This document shows, in pieces, positions 35,501-44,128 of a stretch of 64,000 nt of DNA. Origin of the DNA: Streptomyces seoulensis (GTDB lineage Bacteria > Actinomycetota > Actinomycetes > Streptomycetales > Streptomycetaceae); NCBI RefSeq assembly GCF_004328625.1, contig NZ_CP032229.1, forward strand, positions 3,348,001-3,412,000, written 5' to 3'. The translations under genes were made by a program, and so were the position numbers. Numbering within the stretch: the first letter of the stretch is position 1; each line of letters starts with the position of its first letter. The notes below the pieces were generated by a model that saw only the letters and a program-made list of their open reading frames with translations, was not told where the DNA came from and did not search any database.

Positions 35501-36058
35501 ATGCTGCACGAGATTGACGGCGTCGGTCGGGAATTCACGCGCGTTTCCGAGCGTCCCCGAATTGCTTCCGAAACCCCCGTTCTTGCCTGTATCGCGATCA
35601 CTTCGGAGGGTGATCCAGAAGCCTACGCGCACAGGCTGCGAGATGCTCTGGGAGCAGTTTTCGCTCTTGCTGTCGACGCGGACTTCGACGAGGACGAACT
35701 TCCTGTGGACGGCATCCCGGACTGGTTCCTCGACGCCGGCCGAGGCGCCGGCCCCGCCGGTTCGACCGCCGAGGCTGCGCGCGCGCGGTACCGGGAGAGG
35801 ACCGGTGCCGATCCTTGGGAGATCCAGAACTGGCTTTTCCGCTTCGACCCGGAACTGGAGGCGCGCGGCTGGGAGTTCTGGGACCTCACGCGCGCGACCG
35901 ACGGCAGTGGGCGGCTTCACCTCTGGCTCGACACGTGGGGTGAGCCGATGTTCTCCTGGGAGGAGCTCAGATGGCTCCTCTACGCCTGCGGGGCGGAGAC
36001 GGTGGCCGACCCGGTGGTGGTCGGGTCCGGTTCCTGGGCCGCAGAAGCGACCGTATGA
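35501..36058 (+). CDS. Candidate immunity protein for the Rhs toxin
   Basis: 185 residues, starting 11 bp after the toxin stop. It is acidic (FALAVDADFDEDELPVDGIPDWF) and soluble, with Trp-rich C-terminal segments (WEIQNWLFRFDPELEARGWEFWDL; GEPMFSWEELRWLLYACGAE). Small acidic proteins directly after Rhs toxin tips are normally cognate immunity proteins. I do not recognise a named family. The GC content is below its neighbours at the 5' end. The stop overlaps the next ATG. Confidence 0.7.
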   Translation: MLHEIDGVGREFTRVSERPRIASETPVLACIAITSEGDPEAYAHRLRDALGAVFALAVDADFDEDELPVDGIPDWFLDAGRGAGPAGSTAEAARARYRERTGADPWEIQNWLFRFDPELEARGWEFWDLTRATDGSGRLHLWLDTWGEPMFSWEELRWLLYACGAETVADPVVVGSGSWAAEATV

Positions 36059-36651
36059 GCGGCGATTTCCCCGAGCGCCAGATTCGCGCGGTCTTCGACG
36101 GGGGTGTCATCACCGTTTATCAGGCGTATGGCGAGCGGATCGCTGTACCGGCGCTGCGTGCCGGTACCTTCGTCGACCCTTTCAAAATGACGCGAATGAC
36201 GTGGATCAAGCCGTCCTTCCTCTGGATGATGTACCGCTGCGGCTGGGCGGGTAAGCCGGACCAAGAGCGGGTGCTGGCCCTCGACATCACCCGGGAGGGA
36301 TTCGAGTGGGCGCTCGCGAACGCCTGCCCGAGTCACTTCGACCGCGCCCGGTTCGCCACCGAGGCGGACTGGCGCAAGGCGCTGCGGACGAGCCCCGTCC
36401 GGGTGCAGTGGGATCCCGAACGGGATCTGAGGTTCAACCCGTTGTCGCACCGTGCCATCCAGATCGGGTTGTCGGGGGACGCCGTGGCTCGGTACGTGGA
36501 CGACTGGATCGTCTCGGTCAGGGATGTGACGCCGCTCGCCCGTGAGGTGCACGCGGCCGTGCGCTCGGGAAACGACGAAGCGGCTCGCGCACTGCTTCCC
36601 GTCGAGCGGCCGTATCCGCTGTCGGACGAGCTGACGGCGCGCATCGGCTGA
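36055..36651 (+). CDS. DUF4291 protein
   Basis: 198 residues of DUF4291, with RQIRAVFDGGVITVYQAY, MTRMTWIKPSFLWMMYRCGW and VRVQWDPERDLRFN all conserved. The family is widespread in bacteria and fungi, with unknown biochemistry. ATGA overlap with the immunity gene indicates co-translation with the toxin operon. It could be a second immunity factor, an accessory enzyme, or a passenger. Length is typical and no motif looks lost. Confidence 0.88.
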   Translation: MSGDFPERQIRAVFDGGVITVYQAYGERIAVPALRAGTFVDPFKMTRMTWIKPSFLWMMYRCGWAGKPDQERVLALDITREGFEWALANACPSHFDRARFATEADWRKALRTSPVRVQWDPERDLRFNPLSHRAIQIGLSGDAVARYVDDWIVSVRDVTPLAREVHAAVRSGNDEAARALLPVERPYPLSDELTARIG

Positions 36652-36795
36652 CGGATTGTCCGGGGTGCTGTGAGCCTTCGGGACGGGCCGGGCGGATTCA
36701 TCCAGGCCGCACGGTGTCCAGTGTCGCTGTGAGTGTGACGGGGCCCGTGCTTGCCGCCACTCGCCCTTCCCGCCTGCGCTCCTTCCGGCGCAGTG

Positions 36796-37014
36796 CTAGG
36801 CGCTGCCTGCGGGAGGGGTTTGCGCCAGTTCACCCACCTCGACCAGCTCGTGGCCCACGCCGGCCCGGCACCACCACACCGCCCGATCGTCGGCCCGTGC
36901 GTCCATGTGGACCCCGGTCCGGTGCTCCGGGCGCATCGGCCACACCTGCCACAGCACCGCCCGGACCGTCTCCTGGGCCGCCCCGGCGATGCCGGGTGCG
37001 GCAGGGTCCGTCAC
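36796..37014 (-). pseudogene. Remnant of a conserved Streptomyces hypothetical gene
   Basis: 72 codons reading QETVRAVLWQVWPMRPEHRT, GVHMDARADDRAVWWCRAG and GHELVEVGEL. The pattern (VWP..PEH..G...WWC...GH....VGEL) recalls a longer Streptomyces hypothetical protein of which this is the C-terminal part. Upstream, the same frame stays coding-like for 18 codons and then meets a TAG near 37070. The rest of 36652-37103 holds nothing recognisable. Confidence 0.4.
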
Positions 37015-37103
37015 ACCGCCGTGCCGGCGGCCGACGGGCAGCGCCGTGTGGAACTGGTCCGGGATGTCCTAGATAATGCGGAGAACAGGGAGTAGCTTCA
37101 GTC

Positions 37104-37451
37104 GTGTACAGCGAGTTTACGGTTCCCGATGATGAAGAGATTTTCGACATCATCGGTGCATGGCCGGAGACACAAGAAAGCGGTGCGCGTGCACTGACCT
37201 GGCGCTCTGGTGATGGGGCCCTTGTCCTCTCTTATGAAGCCGTGACCCGATCGGTCAGAATTCTCTGGTCGAACACCGACGGTGATTCGCTGCTGGATGT
37301 CTACCGCGAGGGCGCCACGCGGCTCGCCTTCACATCCACTCCCTCGGCAGTCGGTGCGCAGATCGACTTCTCTGTGGGCGAGTGTGCCGGTGTCATGGAA
37401 ATAGACATCTCCCCTCGCATCGCAGTGCGAGACCGCCTCCTCTTCCGGTGA
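37104..37451 (+). CDS. Small orphan protein, immunity-like
   Basis: 115 residues, GTG at 37104. The sequence (FTVPDDEEIFDIIGAWPETQ...LTWRSGDGALVLSYEAVTRSVRILW) is a small acidic alpha/beta protein of a type common among immunity proteins at the end of polymorphic toxin loci. GC is lower than the surrounding genes. Family not recognised. It may be an orphan immunity gene against a different toxin tip. Confidence 0.6.
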   Translation: MYSEFTVPDDEEIFDIIGAWPETQESGARALTWRSGDGALVLSYEAVTRSVRILWSNTDGDSLLDVYREGATRLAFTSTPSAVGAQIDFSVGECAGVMEIDISPRIAVRDRLLFR

Positions 37452-37462
37452 AGGAGCGTCCG

Positions 37463-38242
37463 GTGCGAGATCCGGCCACACTGCTCACCCCGGACGGCAA
37501 CCTGGCTCCTGCCTGGTTGAGCGGAAAGCCGGTGACCCCTCTCGCCGCCGGCGATCGGCTGGGCGCGATCGTGTCGGACCGGGTGACGGCCGGATGCCGC
37601 TCGACCGGCGCCACCCACCTCCGGTACATCCCCCTAGGCGTGGACCCAGTAGTGACGACCCACGGGATTCCCACCGACGCGGCCACCCGCCCGCCGACCC
37701 TCCTGTGGACCCCCGACCACCAAGCCGCCCTCCTCTTCCCGTCCCCCGGCCACGCCCTCCTGGCCGGCACCAGCCCCTTCATGACCGCAGCCGTCCCCGA
37801 GGGCATCGACGAGGCCCGAGCCCGCTTCACCCGCTACGCCCGCAAACAAGCGGCCCGGCACCCCGAACTCCTCGCGGTGGCAGCCACGTACGCCCCCACC
37901 CACCATGCTTGGGCCCACCCGGCGGAAGTCCCCCCGAACACCGCCACAGCCCACCACCTGCACCTGCTCCGAGAGTTCACCGACGGCACCCTCCCAGCCC
38001 CCACCTTCGCCCACACCTGGTGGCGGACCCGCCGAACCGCCCAGTCAAACGGCGAACGAGTCCGAGGCCCTCTAGGAGAACTCCTCGACCACGTCTTCCT
38101 GCTCCTGGAGGACTACGAGGTGACCCCCGAACTGGCCGAGCCCACCGATCTCACGGCGACGGAACTCCGATCAGCGCTGACCGAGGCGTACCAGAACGGT
38201 CGGTGGGCCCCTAGAGTCTCCGCAGCGCCTCATACAGACTGA
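37463..38242 (+). CDS. Unknown soluble protein at the end of the toxin locus
   Basis: 259 residues from the GTG at 37463, chosen for AAGGAG 7-12 nt upstream; a GTG at 37448 is an alternative. Starts RDPATLLTPDGNLAPAWL and contains RYARKQAARHPELLAVAATY and a late acidic segment (LLLEDYEVTPELAEPTDL). No TM or signal peptide. I do not recognise the family. The 3' half is strongly GC-biased, like core genes. A long hairpin at 38311-38348 follows. Confidence 0.65.
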   Translation: MRDPATLLTPDGNLAPAWLSGKPVTPLAAGDRLGAIVSDRVTAGCRSTGATHLRYIPLGVDPVVTTHGIPTDAATRPPTLLWTPDHQAALLFPSPGHALLAGTSPFMTAAVPEGIDEARARFTRYARKQAARHPELLAVAATYAPTHHAWAHPAEVPPNTATAHHLHLLREFTDGTLPAPTFAHTWWRTRRTAQSNGERVRGPLGELLDHVFLLLEDYEVTPELAEPTDLTATELRSALTEAYQNGRWAPRVSAAPHTD

Positions 38243-38310
38243 TCGCACCCGGTGGGGAGCGACGCGTCCGTCATGCGTCGATGCTCCTCAGGCCGCCCTA
38301 CGCAGAAACA

Positions 38311-38348
38311 GGTGAGGGCACCTACCAATGTTGGTAGGTGCCCTCACC
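38311..38348. terminator. Perfect 18-bp inverted repeat, bidirectional terminator
   Basis: GGTGAGGGCACCTACCAA (38311-38328) is the exact reverse complement of 38331-38348, with only TG between. It lies between the 3' end of the plus-strand toxin locus and the 3' end of the minus-strand tRNA-Pro, so it can stop transcription from both sides. Confidence 0.8.
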
Positions 38349-38362
38349 TGCTGTTACAGCTG

Positions 38363-38436
38363 TCGGGGTGGCGGGATTTGAACCCACGACCTCTTCGTCC
38401 CGAACGAAGCGCGCTGCCAAGCTGCGCTACACCCCG
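38363..38436 (-). tRNA. tRNA-Pro (anticodon CGG)
   Basis: 74 nt. Acceptor CGGGGTG pairs with CACCCCG, discriminator A. D arm, variable loop and the T-arm GTGGGTTCAAATCCCGC are all canonical. The anticodon stem CTTCG/CGAAG encloses loop TTCGGGA, giving anticodon CGG (reads CCG proline codons, very common in this genome). No CCA is encoded. The tRNA is intact, with no repeated 3' half nearby, so no integrated element is indicated on the side I could check. Confidence 0.95.
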
Positions 38437-38500
38437 ATGTCGCTGCTGTCGCGGCGACGTCGTTTACTTTAGCCCACCGGGGGCCTGAGGCGAAATCCGG

Positions 38501-39247
38501 TTAGACGCGGCGGCGGACGGGGGAGGGGCGGGCGTGGTCGAGGGCGATGAGGAGGATGGCGGAGGCGTAGATCGCGAGGCCCAGGAGGAGCGCGTTGGCC
38601 AGGGTGTGGCGGTAGCCGTGGGCCGTGACGTCCAGGAAGGGGTAGAGGGAGCGGGCTCCGACCAGGAGGAAGACCAGGTACGCCAGGGGGAACAGCAGCC
38701 AGCCCGCCGCCTGGCGCAGATGCATCCGTGACGCCGGAGTCAGCAGCAGCCAGTCCAGTACCGCCGCCAGCGGCACCAGCGTGTGCAGCGCCTGGAGCGC
38801 CGCCCACTGGGCGTGCCACCGCGCCGGCGGCGCCGTCGCGCCCGTCATGGTGAACGGGGGCGTCGTGTGGGCCAGCAGCCCGTGGTACACCACCGCGCCG
38901 ATCACCACGTACAGCAGCACCGCCCCCGTCAGCGCGGCCGGCAGGGCGCGGCGGGGGCGCCAGGAGCGCGAGGCCGACACCAGCATGACCACCGCCAGCA
39001 GCACCGTGCCCTGCACCTGGAAGTAGCTCAGCGCGCGGGCCGGGCCGGCCAGGTGGATCTCCAGGGCCACCCCGGCCGCCGCCAGCAGCGCGGTCAGCAG
39101 GCGGTACAGGGCCACCAGGGGGCGCCGGACCGGTGCCACCACCGCCGTCACCGGCACGAACGACGGCTTCAGTACGGGCGTGCTCTCCCAGGGGATCGCG
39201 GGCAGATCCGGGATCTCCCGGGGCACGGGCGGTATCGGTACGGTCAT
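38501..39247 (-). CDS. Pr6Pr-family membrane protein
   Basis: 248 residues with six hydrophobic helices. Shows family features HLAGPARALSYFQVQGTVLL, VVYHGLLAH, the central ALHTLVPLAAVLDWLLL and the end YPFLDVTAHGYRHTLANALL. Pr6Pr proteins are uncharacterised integral membrane proteins. TAGCGT lies exactly 6 nt upstream of the ATG at 39247, suggesting a leaderless transcript. Stands alone. Confidence 0.88.
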   Translation of the reverse strand: MTVPIPPVPREIPDLPAIPWESTPVLKPSFVPVTAVVAPVRRPLVALYRLLTALLAAAGVALEIHLAGPARALSYFQVQGTVLLAVVMLVSASRSWRPRRALPAALTGAVLLYVVIGAVVYHGLLAHTTPPFTMTGATAPPARWHAQWAALQALHTLVPLAAVLDWLLLTPASRMHLRQAAGWLLFPLAYLVFLLVGARSLYPFLDVTAHGYRHTLANALLLGLAIYASAILLIALDHARPSPVRRRV

Positions 39248-39334
39248 GCCCTCACGCTAGGCAAGCAGCCCAAAAGCGACCATTCAGGGCAATCCGATCG
39301 GGTTACGCCCGCTCCCTCGCCCGCTCCGCCGAAG

Positions 39335-40261
39335 TCACACCCGCTCCACCAGCGTCAGCAGCGTCGCCTCCGGTGGGCAGGCGAAGCGGACCGGGGTGTA
39401 GCGGTTCGTGCCGCAGCCCGCCGAGACGTGCAGGTAGGAGGTGTGGCCCTCCGCCGTGTGGGTGGACAGCCCCTTCACCCGGTCCGTGTCCAGGTCGCAG
39501 TTGGTGACCAGCGCGCCGTAGAAGGGGATGCACAGCTGGCCGCCGTGGGTGTGCCCGGCGAGGACCAGCGGGTAGCCGTCCGCCGTGAAGGCGTCCAGGG
39601 TGCGCAGGTACGGCGCGTGCACGACGCCCATCGAGAAGTCGTGGCCCTCGGAGGGGCCGCCGGCCACCCGGGCGTAGCGGTCGCGCTTGATGTGCGGGTC
39701 GTCCAGGCCGGTCAGCTCGATGGACACGCCCTCGACCTTCAGCACGCCCCGCTGGTTGGTCAGGTTCAGCCAGCCCGCGGTGTCGAAGCCGTCCCTGAGG
39801 TCCTCCCAGGGGTTGTGGACCACGCCGACCGCGGGGGCGTTGCCGTTCAGGCCGTGCCTGCCGCTCGTCTTCTCCAGCAAGTACCGCGCCGGGTTGCGGA
39901 GTTTGGGGCCGTAGTAGTCGTTGGAGCCGAAGACGTACGCGCCCGGGAACTCCATCAGCGGGCCCAGCGCGTCCAGCGTCTCGGGGACGCCCTCGGGGTC
40001 CGAGAGGTTGTCGCCGGTGTTGATCACGAAGTCCGGGCGCAACCCGGCCAGCGACTGGAGCCAGCGCTGCTTCTTGCGCTGGCCGCCCACCATGTGGATG
40101 TCGGAGACCTGGAGCAGCCGCAGCGGGCGCATGCCCGGCGGGAGGACCGGCACGGTCACTCGTCGGAGGCGGAAGGAGCGGACCTCGAAGCCCGCCGCGT
40201 ACGCCACTCCGGCGGCCCCGGCCGCCATGATCCCCAGGGGTACTCCGTATCGCGCGCGCAT
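39335..40261 (-). CDS. Calcineurin-like metallophosphoesterase, membrane-anchored
   Basis: 308 residues. An N-terminal hydrophobic segment (VPLGIMAAGAAGVAYAAGFE) may anchor the protein. The phosphoesterase metal motifs are in order: QVSDIHMV (D-x-H), INTGDNLSDP (G-D-N), GSNDYYG (G-N-D/H), VLAGHTHGGQL (G-H-x-H). This resembles YaeI/YkuE phosphodiesterases. CACGAT ends 6 nt before the ATG, again a leaderless pattern. It diverges from the yqeY gene with a 93-bp gap. Confidence 0.92.
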   Translation of the reverse strand: MRARYGVPLGIMAAGAAGVAYAAGFEVRSFRLRRVTVPVLPPGMRPLRLLQVSDIHMVGGQRKKQRWLQSLAGLRPDFVINTGDNLSDPEGVPETLDALGPLMEFPGAYVFGSNDYYGPKLRNPARYLLEKTSGRHGLNGNAPAVGVVHNPWEDLRDGFDTAGWLNLTNQRGVLKVEGVSIELTGLDDPHIKRDRYARVAGGPSEGHDFSMGVVHAPYLRTLDAFTADGYPLVLAGHTHGGQLCIPFYGALVTNCDLDTDRVKGLSTHTAEGHTSYLHVSAGCGTNRYTPVRFACPPEATLLTLVERV

Positions 40262-40354
40262 ACGCCCATCGTGTCAGACCCCGGCCCGGTGCCAAGAGCT
40301 GGCATCCCTTTAATCAAGGGGCGTTCGGCCCGGCGCACCTGCGACAATCGCTCC

Positions 40355-40822
40355 ATGACCACCACGCTCAAGTCGAAGCTCCACGACGACCTCAACGCCG
40401 CGATCCGCGAGCGCGACGAGCTGCGCTCCGCGACGCTCCGGCTGACCCTCGCCGCGATCACCAAGGAGGAGGTCGCGGGCAAGGAGAAGCGTGAGCTGTC
40501 CGACGACGAGGTCCTCAAGGTGATCACCAAGGAGGCGAAGAAGCGCCGCGAGGCCGCGGACGCCTTCGCCCAGGGTGGTCGTCCCGCGCAGGCCGAGCGG
40601 GAGAAGGCGGAGGGCGAGCTGCTCGCCACCTACCTGCCCAAGCAGCTCTCCGACGACGAGCTGACCACGATCGTGGCCCAGGCCGTCGAGGAGGCGAAGG
40701 CGGGCGGCGCCGAGGGACCGCGGGCCATGGGCGCCGTCATGAAGATCGTGAACCCCAAGGTGGCCGGCCAGGCCGACGGCGGCCGTGTCGCCGCGATCGT
40801 GAAGCAGCAGCTCCAGGGCTGA
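40355..40822 (+). CDS. GatB/YqeY-domain protein
   Basis: 155 residues, the usual YqeY length. Starts LKSKLHDDLNAAIRERDELR and ends with the helical tail (GAVMKIVNPKVAGQADGGRVAAIVKQQL) found at the C-terminus of GatB, where it contacts tRNA. The stand-alone family has no firmly assigned role. GACAAT lies 6 nt before the ATG. It ends at a very long inverted repeat shared with the PBP gene. Confidence 0.95.
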   Translation: MTTTLKSKLHDDLNAAIRERDELRSATLRLTLAAITKEEVAGKEKRELSDDEVLKVITKEAKKRREAADAFAQGGRPAQAEREKAEGELLATYLPKQLSDDELTTIVAQAVEEAKAGGAEGPRAMGAVMKIVNPKVAGQADGGRVAAIVKQQLQG

Positions 40823-40825
40823 GCG

Positions 40826-40875
40826 GTACGACAGTGGGGCCGCACCTTCGACAAGGTGCGGCCCCACTGTCGTAC
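40826..40875. terminator. 23-bp perfect inverted repeat between yqeY and the PBP gene
   Basis: The 23 bases at 40826-40848 are the exact reverse complement of 40853-40875, with loop CGAC. It lies 4 bp after the yqeY stop and 8 bp before the PBP stop on the other strand, and is a bidirectional terminator. Confidence 0.9.
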
Positions 40876-40882
40876 GAGAACC

Positions 40883-43168
40883 TCAGTTCCGGCGTCCGCC
40901 GTTCGCGTTCCCCTGACCCGGCTTCGTCGGCTTCGGCTGGCCGGCGCCCGGACGGCCGCCGTTGTTGCCGCCGTTCCCGCCGGTCAGGCCGCCGAAGAGA
41001 CCGCCGATCAGGCCCCCGCCCGGCGTGCCCTGACGCCCGCCGTTGCCATTGCCGTTGCCGTCACCCCGGCCGTTGCCACCACCGTCGCCCCTGTCCTGGT
41101 CGTCGGGGATGTCGATGGTGTTGAAGTCGGGCGCGTCCTTGCCCACCAGGGCGCCGGACATCGCGTCCCGCCAGATCGGACCCGGCACGCCACCACCGAA
41201 GACCAGGTCGTGGTAGGCCCCGCCGATGGTGATGCGGGTCATCTTCACGTTCTGCCGGGCGCTGCCGACCCAGACCGCGCCGGACATGTTCGGGGTGTAG
41301 CCGACGAACCAGGCGTTCTTCCGCTCGTCCGTCGTACCCGTCTTGCCCGCGCTGTCCCGGTCGTCGAGGCCCGCCTCCTGGCCGGTACCGGAGTCGATCA
41401 CGTCCCGGAGCAGGGTGTTGACCGTGTCCGCCGTCTTCTCGCTCATCGCCCGGGTGCACGTGGACTTCGGCACCGGCAGCGACTTCTCCTCGTCACCGGA
41501 CTTCTCGGTGATCGACTCGATGGAGACCGGGGTGCAGTACATACCGCGCGAGGCGAAGGTGGCGTAGGCGTTGGCCATGGTCAGCGGGGAGAGGCCGATG
41601 GCACCGAGCGCGATGGCCGGCGTCTGCGGCAGCTTCGAGCCGTCGCCCTGCACCACGTGCAGCTTGTCGGCCATCTTGGCCACCGGGCACAGCCCGATGT
41701 CGGAGATGAGCTGCACGAAGTAGGTGTTGACCGACTTGGCCATCGCCTCCTTCATGCGGTACGGGCCCTTCTCGGACTCGTTCTCGTTCTCCGCCATCTC
41801 GTTCTTGGTGTTGCGGTACGGCGTCGAGCCGCACCGCTGCACCGGGCTCGGGTACGCCATCTTGTACGGCGCCGAGTACGCCTGCGTCGGCGGCTTGCCG
41901 CCCTCGATCGCGGCCGCCGCCACGAACGGCTTGAACGTCGAACCGGTCGGGAAGCCGAAGTTGGAGCCGCCCAGGTCCCGGTCGACCGAGAAGTTGTACT
42001 CCGTCTCGTCCTTGCCGTAGCCGTACGGCTTCGACTGGCCCATCGCCAGCACCTTGCCGGTCCCCGGCTGCACCAGGGTGGCGGCCGCGGCGACCGAGTC
42101 GGACTTGTAGACGTGGTCCTTGAGCGAGTCCTGCACCGACTTCTGCGCCTGCGGGTCCAGCGTCGTACGGATCGTCAGGCCGCCCTTGTTCCAGAGCTTG
42201 GCGCGCTCCTCGCGGGACTTGCCGAAGACCGGGTCGGTGAGGAAGACGTTCTCGACGTACTTGCAGAAGAACGCGGAGTCGCGGGTCGCGGTGATGCAGC
42301 CGTTCTTGGGGCGGCTGACGTGCAGACCCAGCGGCTGCTTGTCCGCGCGGTCGGCCTCGGCCTGGGAGATGTCGCCCAGCTCGGCCATCCGCTGGAGCAC
42401 GGTGTTGCGCCGCTTGGTGGCCTCGGCCTCGTCGTTGACCGGGTCGTAGCGGCTCGGCGACTGCACGATGCCCGCCAGCAGGGCGGACTCCTGGAGGTTG
42501 AGGTCCTTGGCGTGCTTGGAGAAGTAGCGCTGGGCCGCGGCCTCGACGCCGTACGCCTGCTCGCCGAAGAAGGTGATGTTGAGGTAGTTCTCCAGGATCT
42601 TCTTCTTGCCGAGCTTCTCCTCGATCTGGATCGCGTACTTCAGCTCGCGGACCTTGCGGCCGAGGGTCTGCTGGGTGGCCTGGGCGACCTTGGTCGGGTC
42701 GTCGCCGGCCTCCTCGATGAAGTAGTTCTTCACGAGCTGCTGGGTGAGGGTGGACGCGCCCTGGGCGACGCCCCCGCTCTGCGCGTTCTTGTTCAGCGCG
42801 CGCAGCACACCCTTGAGGTCGATCGCGCCGTGCTGGTAGAAGCGCGAGTCCTCGATGGCGACGATGGACTTCTGCATGTACGGCGAGATGTCCTTCAGCT
42901 CCACCACCGTGCGGTCACGGGAGTAGACGCTGGCGATCTGGTTGCCCCGGCTGTCCAGTATGGTCGTCCGCTGGCTGAGCTGGGGGCTCTTGAGGTTGTC
43001 CGGGATCTCGTCGAAGCCCTGTACCGAGCCCTTCGCGGCAAGGCCCAGCGCCCCGGCGGCCGGCAGAGCGATGCCCGCCATCACCGCCCCCGCGAGCACG
43101 CTGACACCGAGGAACTTGGCGGCCTGCTGCGTGGCCGACAGACCACCGCCCGAGCGCTTCTTTGGCAT
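40883..43168 (-). CDS. Class A penicillin-binding protein (bifunctional)
   Basis: 761 residues. Polymerises glycan strands and cross-links peptides in the cell wall. One N-terminal TM (about 18-45). GT51 domain with catalytic glutamate E106 in SIVAIEDSRFYQHGAID and GASTLTQQLVKNY. Transpeptidase with SxxK in TGSTFKPFVA, SxN in KSVNTYF and KTGTT in DSAGKTGTTDE. The C-terminus is a ~75-residue Gly/Asn-rich tail (GNGNGNGG and similar). TAGGCT ends 6 nt before the ATG, so the mRNA is probably leaderless. Position next to wblA matches the S. coelicolor order as I recall it. Confidence 0.97.
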   Translation of the reverse strand: MPKKRSGGGLSATQQAAKFLGVSVLAGAVMAGIALPAAGALGLAAKGSVQGFDEIPDNLKSPQLSQRTTILDSRGNQIASVYSRDRTVVELKDISPYMQKSIVAIEDSRFYQHGAIDLKGVLRALNKNAQSGGVAQGASTLTQQLVKNYFIEEAGDDPTKVAQATQQTLGRKVRELKYAIQIEEKLGKKKILENYLNITFFGEQAYGVEAAAQRYFSKHAKDLNLQESALLAGIVQSPSRYDPVNDEAEATKRRNTVLQRMAELGDISQAEADRADKQPLGLHVSRPKNGCITATRDSAFFCKYVENVFLTDPVFGKSREERAKLWNKGGLTIRTTLDPQAQKSVQDSLKDHVYKSDSVAAAATLVQPGTGKVLAMGQSKPYGYGKDETEYNFSVDRDLGGSNFGFPTGSTFKPFVAAAAIEGGKPPTQAYSAPYKMAYPSPVQRCGSTPYRNTKNEMAENENESEKGPYRMKEAMAKSVNTYFVQLISDIGLCPVAKMADKLHVVQGDGSKLPQTPAIALGAIGLSPLTMANAYATFASRGMYCTPVSIESITEKSGDEEKSLPVPKSTCTRAMSEKTADTVNTLLRDVIDSGTGQEAGLDDRDSAGKTGTTDERKNAWFVGYTPNMSGAVWVGSARQNVKMTRITIGGAYHDLVFGGGVPGPIWRDAMSGALVGKDAPDFNTIDIPDDQDRGDGGGNGRGDGNGNGNGGRQGTPGGGLIGGLFGGLTGGNGGNNGGRPGAGQPKPTKPGQGNANGGRRN

Positions 43169-43697
43169 GGGTGCAGCCTAAGCCGTGGTGATAAGCGTTC
43201 CGGGGGAGCGACGGGCCCCCGGGCGGTTCGGGTGCAGGATCGTGACGTCCGGTCGGGTGGCGCACCCGTGAGACGGCGTGACGGCGTGACCGCGCGGGGC
43301 GCAGGTTGTCATTCGCCGGACACGCGCACAGGCATTGGCCTAAGCTGCATTCAACTGTCACAGCGGCGCGGCCAGGTAGCAATACGTCCGGCGACCCCGA
43401 ATCGTTCCGGAGAGCCCCGACGTCCCGGTGGGGATGTGCCCGAAACCGCCTCGTGTGTCACCCGGCGCCCCATGTGCCGCATCACAACCGTCCCGCTTTG
43501 CCGGGATGATCACGCATGTCGCCAGCTCACTCCTCCGGGTGATCTGCCGCTTACCCATAGTCCGTTCGGGCCATTCAAGATTGGGCCCGAAGGGGGTGTT
43601 GCGCTGTCCGCGCCTTCCGTAACGTCCTCAACTGGCGGCGGTGAATATGCCGCTGCCGCCGTGGGGGAGCCTCGATTCGGGAGAGGACGGCGCCGGT
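43169..43697. other. Long divergent intergenic region upstream of wblA and the PBP gene
   Basis: 528 bp without a convincing gene. The left end has the PBP -10 (TAGGCT, 43175-43180 on the minus strand). The rest is the upstream control region of wblA, which is AT-richer in places (around 43320-43400 and 43500-43570). No single operator was recognised by eye. In S. coelicolor wblA has a complex developmental promoter. Confidence 0.6.
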
Positions 43698-44036
43698 ATG
43701 GGCTGGGTTACCGACTGGAGTGCGCAGGCCGCCTGCCGCACTACCGATCCGGATGAACTGTTCGTGCAGGGAGCAGCGCAGAACAGGGCCAAGGCGGTGT
43801 GCACCGGATGCCCGGTGCGCACGGAGTGCCTGGCCGACGCGCTGGACAACCGCGTCGAGTTCGGCGTGTGGGGAGGCATGACGGAGCGCGAGCGCCGGGC
43901 GCTGCTGCGCCGCCGGCCCACCGTGAGCTCCTGGCGGCGGCTGCTGGAGACCGCCCGCTCGGAGTACGAGCGCGGCACGGGAATCGTGCCCCTCGACGAC
44001 GACGAGGTCTACGAGAACTACGCGGCCGTGAGCTGA
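43698..44036 (+). CDS. wblA: WhiB-like regulator WblA
   Basis: 112 residues, the same length as S. coelicolor WblA. WblA is a [4Fe-4S] WhiB-like transcription factor needed for sporulation and a repressor of antibiotic production in several species. The four cluster cysteines are seen in QAACRTTDP, CTGCPVRTEC; the turn VEFGVWGGMTERERR and basic RRRPTVSSWRR follow. The ATG at 43698 has GAGAGGA about 10 nt upstream and gives the conserved start MGWVTDWSAQ. Flanks (class A PBP before, ArsA pair after) fit this identification. Confidence 0.95.
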   Translation: MGWVTDWSAQAACRTTDPDELFVQGAAQNRAKAVCTGCPVRTECLADALDNRVEFGVWGGMTERERRALLRRRPTVSSWRRLLETARSEYERGTGIVPLDDDEVYENYAAVS

Positions 44037-44060
44037 CGGCTCGCCTCCGGCATAGTCCGG

Positions 44061-44085
44061 CGGCACGGCACGGCACGGCACGGCA
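44061..44085. repeat. CGGCA pentamer repeat
   Basis: Five perfect head-to-tail copies of CGGCA followed by CGGCC, in the gap between the wblA and ArsA-like stop codons. It is a likely site of strand slippage. Confidence 0.85.
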
Positions 44086-44128
44086 CGGCCGCGTCGCACG
44101 GGAGCGTGCCCGCACGCGCCCGGGGCCG

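Noticed and set aside
36714..37095. Plus-strand frames in the gap after the DUF4291 gene
   Set aside because: They are Arg/Pro/Gly-rich with no start signal and overlap the minus-strand remnant that has a recognisable pattern.
38363..38436. tRNA-Pro as an integration site for the toxin locus
   Set aside because: No integrase and no repeat of the tRNA 3' end were seen within the window.
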